The notes under the pieces were generated by a model that was not told the DNA's origin, ran no database searches, and saw only the letters and a program-made list of their open reading frames with translations. From Verrucomicrobiota bacterium (lineage in GTDB: Bacteria; Verrucomicrobiota; Verrucomicrobiia; Opitutales; UBA953): a DNA stretch of 7,260 bases. A program made the translations under genes and the position numbers. The stretch lies in assembly GCA_009917805.1 (NCBI GenBank), contig RGES01000066.1, positions 1 through 7,260 on the forward strand, in the 5' to 3' direction. Of the stretch, positions 5,441 through 7,260 are shown piece by piece; within the stretch, counting starts at the first letter, position 1, and every line of letters begins with the position of its first letter.

Positions 5441-6999
5441 GGGGTGACGGTCAGAGGGGGAAGCGGGTCTTCGGAGCCGAGGCCGGCGCCGATCTTCTGC
5501 TCGACGGCGTCCATGGTGAAGCCGTGGCGCGCGAGGATGGAGCCGTCGAGGCGGGCGACCTTGGCGGAGGCCGCGCGCGCATCGAGATGGGCCTGCACCC
5601 AGTTGAGCTGGGCGGAGTCGAGCGCGGCCTGCGCCTGGAGCACGCGGAGGACGTCGGACTGGCCGGCGTCATAGCGCGCGCGTTCGCCTTCGTAGGACTT
5701 GCGCTGCAGCTCGAGGGAAGACGTCGCCGCGTCGACGCGGGCGCGGGCGGCCTCCAGGTCGCGCCAGGAAGCGCGGGCGCCGAAGACGAGCGTCTGGCGG
5801 GCGTCGGCCAGGCGCAGTTCGGCCTGACGGCGGGCGCGATAGGCGGAACGGAGGTTCGCCTCGGACTCGCGGAAGCCCAGCGGGAAGCTCAGCCGGAGTT
5901 CGGCGTAGTTGTTCCAGCCGGCCTGCTGGCGATAGGCGTCATATCCGCCGGAGACGCCGGCGCCGGGGTTGCCGAAGCGGGCGCTGCCGACGGAGAGGTT
6001 GAGGCTCGGGTGGTCGTTCTGCTCGGCCTGCGCGACGCCGGCTTCGGCCTGCGCGATGTTCGAAAGCTGGATGGCCGTGCCGAAATCGAAATCGGCGACC
6101 GTGCGGATCCAGGAGGCGAAAGCCTGGGGCGCCGGCACGGCGGAGGTCGGCAGCTCGTCGACGAGCAAGGCCTGCTCGACCGCGGCGGCGTCGCCTTGGC
6201 CGAGCAGTCGGCGCAGGTTCATCTCCGCGCCGTCGAGGGATTGGCGGGCGTTGAGGACCGAGACGCGCTGGCTGGAGACATCGGCTTCGGCCTGCAGTTC
6301 TTCGAGCACCGTCGCGTCGCCGAGGGAGCGCTTCGCGCGGATCTGGGCGAGGAGCGATTCCGCCGAGCGCAGGCTCGTCTCGCGCAAGGAGACCAACGTG
6401 CGGGCGCCGGCGAGGGTCCAGTAGGCGACTTCGGCGTCGCGGATCAGGTCGAGCGAAGCGGCGCGCAGGGAGAGGCGGTTGCGGTAGGCCGTCTGGCGGG
6501 CGGAGATGAGCGCGGAGAGGTTCACCGCGCGCCAACCGCCGGCGAGGAGCGGCTGGGTGTAGGCGACGTTCGTGCCCAGGTCGTATTGGGAGGCCGTGGC
6601 GAGATGGGCGGAATCGCCCCAGGTACGCGTGAGGCCGGCGCCGACCGAGAGCGTGCCACCCCAGGTGAACTTCTGGCTCAGCGCGACGTCGGAGTCATGC
6701 CAGCGCGTGGCCGGGACGCCGCCCGTGATGTCGGCATGAAGATGGGAGCCGCTCAGGCGGTTGGTCCAGGAGAGGTTCGGGTCGAAGACCGCCTCCGAGA
6801 CATCGACCGCATCGAGGGAGCGCAGGGCGTCGAGCCGGGTGACGGTCAGGCCGAGGTTGTAGAGCAAGGTCCGGTCGATGGCCTTCTCCAGGGAGAGCGG
6901 GCCGGCCGGAGCCGCGACGGCCGTCGACGCCGGCACGCCGAGCTCGGCGCCGCGAAGCGACGCCGCCGCCAGAAATGCCATGGTGAGGACAAGACGCAT
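5437..6999 (-). CDS. TolC-like outer-membrane efflux protein (OEP family)
   Basis: This outer-membrane factor forms the trimeric exit duct of the tripartite pump. It has about 520 residues from the chosen start. Two OEP repeats are recognisable: an N-terminal one starting SLEKAIDRTLLYNLGL, with the long helix RDAEVAYWTLAGARTLVSLR, and a C-terminal one around NYAELRLSFPLGF, with GERARYDAGQSDVLRVLQAQ. The segment before the first repeat is a signal peptide, MRLVLTMAFLAAASLRGA, without a lipobox Cys. The start is uncertain. ATG 6999 gives the cleanest signal peptide and fits a possible promoter just upstream; in-frame ATG 7020 adds seven residues (MRYYPSF), and TTG 7050 would lie on the upstream terminator hairpin's tail. 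None has a well-spaced Shine-Dalgarno sequence. It is first in the operon and overlaps the adaptor start as ATGA. Gene order with the outer-membrane factor first differs from E. coli macAB, where tolC is unlinked. Confidence 0.94.
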   Translation of the reverse strand: MRLVLTMAFLAAASLRGAELGVPASTAVAAPAGPLSLEKAIDRTLLYNLGLTVTRLDALRSLDAVDVSEAVFDPNLSWTNRLSGSHLHADITGGVPATRWHDSDVALSQKFTWGGTLSVGAGLTRTWGDSAHLATASQYDLGTNVAYTQPLLAGGWRAVNLSALISARQTAYRNRLSLRAASLDLIRDAEVAYWTLAGARTLVSLRETSLRSAESLLAQIRAKRSLGDATVLEELQAEADVSSQRVSVLNARQSLDGAEMNLRRLLGQGDAAAVEQALLVDELPTSAVPAPQAFASWIRTVADFDFGTAIQLSNIAQAEAGVAQAEQNDHPSLNLSVGSARFGNPGAGVSGGYDAYRQQAGWNNYAELRLSFPLGFRESEANLRSAYRARRQAELRLADARQTLVFGARASWRDLEAARARVDAATSSLELQRKSYEGERARYDAGQSDVLRVLQAQAALDSAQLNWVQAHLDARAASAKVARLDGSILARHGFTMDAVEQKIGAGLGSEDPLPPLTVTP

Positions 7000-7015
7000 G
7001 AATGAGGGGTAGTAC

Positions 7016-7046
7016 CTCATAGAGGGGAGTTTGTTCCCGCTGTAAA
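7016..7046 (-). promoter_or_regulatory. Weak candidate promoter for the efflux-esterase operon
   Basis: On the - strand TTTACA (7046-7041) is followed after 19 nt by TATGAG (7021-7016, four of six matches to TATAAT). The predicted transcript would start about 10 nt before ATG 6999. The -35 hexamer is the same as in the candidate before the beta-barrel gene (412-417). The spacing is longer than ideal and the box overlaps the tail of the FKBP terminator, so this is tentative. The operon must have a promoter at or near here, since a terminator lies just upstream. Confidence 0.25.
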
Positions 7047-7075
7047 GCAAAGCGGCGCACCTTTCGATGCGCCGC
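7041..7075 (-). terminator. Rho-independent terminator of the FKBP gene
   Basis: A perfect 8-bp stem, GCGGCGCA (7052-7059) with TGCGCCGC (7068-7075), closes an 8-nt loop. On the - strand it is followed by the T-rich tail TTTGCTTTACA. It starts 23 nt after the FKBP stop and separates that gene from the efflux operon. The broken T-run makes it less ideal than the hairpin at 846-873. Confidence 0.75.
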
Positions 7076-7098
7076 GCGGAAAGGACTGGAATCAGCCC

Positions 7099-7260
7099 TT
7101 ACTTGGCCTTCGAGATCTCGACGAGCTCGACCTCGAATTCGAGGACGGACTTGCCGGGGATCGGGCCCTGGCCCTGTTCGCCGTAGGCGATGGCGGACGG
7201 GCAATAGAGGACGATCTTGCCGCCGACGCCGATGAGCTGGACGCCTTCGGTCCAGGCCGG
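7099..7260 (-). CDS. FKBP-type peptidyl-prolyl cis-trans isomerase, 5'-truncated by window edge
   Basis: Only the last 53 residues are visible, ending in TAA at 7101-7099. They read as the C-terminal half of an FKBP domain: a PAWTEGVQLIGVGGKIVLYC stretch, then PSAIAYGEQGQGPIPGKS, then the closing strand VLEFEVELVEISKAK. The AYG-G-G-IP turn and the F-VEL strand are the drug-binding/active-site landmarks of the FkpA/FKBP22 group of folding helpers, which act in periplasm or cytoplasm. The Cys before PSAIAYG replaces the usual Ile/Val. The frame is open to the window edge. Domain identity is firm; location and full length cannot be judged. Confidence 0.93.
   Translation of the reverse strand, partial: PAWTEGVQLIGVGGKIVLYCPSAIAYGEQGQGPIPGKSVLEFEVELVEISKAK

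Noticed and set aside
4328..5674. Long + strand open frame opposite the adaptor gene
   Set aside because: Same shadow effect: no recognisable domain, and the - strand frame encodes a typical membrane-fusion protein.
5524..7005. Long + strand open frame opposite the TolC-like gene
   Set aside because: Compositionally biased (Gly/Ala/Glu/Arg/Val) antisense shadow; no motif, signal peptide or RBS, and the opposite strand carries a clear OEP protein.
1..7260. A previously undescribed defence, mobile or RNA-based system
   Set aside because: Every sizeable stretch is explained by recognised envelope, folding or hydrolase genes. The gaps between genes are short and hold only terminators and possible promoters; no repeats, integrase, transposase or structured RNA were found.

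Overview
The window is uniformly GC-rich, with strong G/C preference at third codon positions, few Shine-Dalgarno sequences and many genes for secreted or envelope proteins. It encodes a TolC-type outer-membrane channel, so the host is a Gram-negative (diderm) bacterium. The gene style resembles Verrucomicrobiota (Opitutae-like) or a related PVC-group bacterium. That placement is an inference from style only; no phylogenetic marker is present.

Layout. On the + strand, a cyclophilin-type peptidyl-prolyl isomerase enters at the left edge without its 5' end (1-401). It is followed by a small secreted outer-membrane beta-barrel gene (451-826) that is broken by an internal out-of-frame deletion. 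A strong hairpin terminator (846-873) separates these from a long convergent operon. On the - strand, read right to left, are: the 3' end of an FKBP-type peptidyl-prolyl isomerase (7260-7099); its terminator (7075-7041); and an operon of a TolC-like outer-membrane factor, a membrane-fusion (periplasmic adaptor) protein, an ABC ATPase, a MacB/FtsX-type ABC permease, a secreted alpha/beta-hydrolase (BD-FAE/acetyl-esterase-like) and a second, tandem copy of that hydrolase. The last copy has lost about 211 bp, including the nucleophile serine, and is out of frame.

How the genes fit together. The first four operon genes make a complete MacAB-TolC-like tripartite ABC efflux pump: an energising ATPase, an inner-membrane mechanotransmitting permease, a periplasmic adaptor and an outer-membrane duct. 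The operon is very compact, with ATGA stop/start overlaps at three of its junctions, including the one between the permease and the first esterase. Co-translation with a secreted esterase suggests that pump and hydrolase act on the same ester-containing compound or cell-surface material, but the sequence does not show the substrate.

Nothing here is a clearly new system. The most useful observations are the pump-esterase operon, the two independent out-of-frame deletions about 480 bp apart (recent pseudogenes or assembly errors), and the uneven similarity of the two esterase copies. No tRNA, rRNA, CRISPR array, insertion sequence, phage gene or origin was seen. The only gaps between genes are 402-450, 827-895 and 7000-7098, and what they hold is described in the features.
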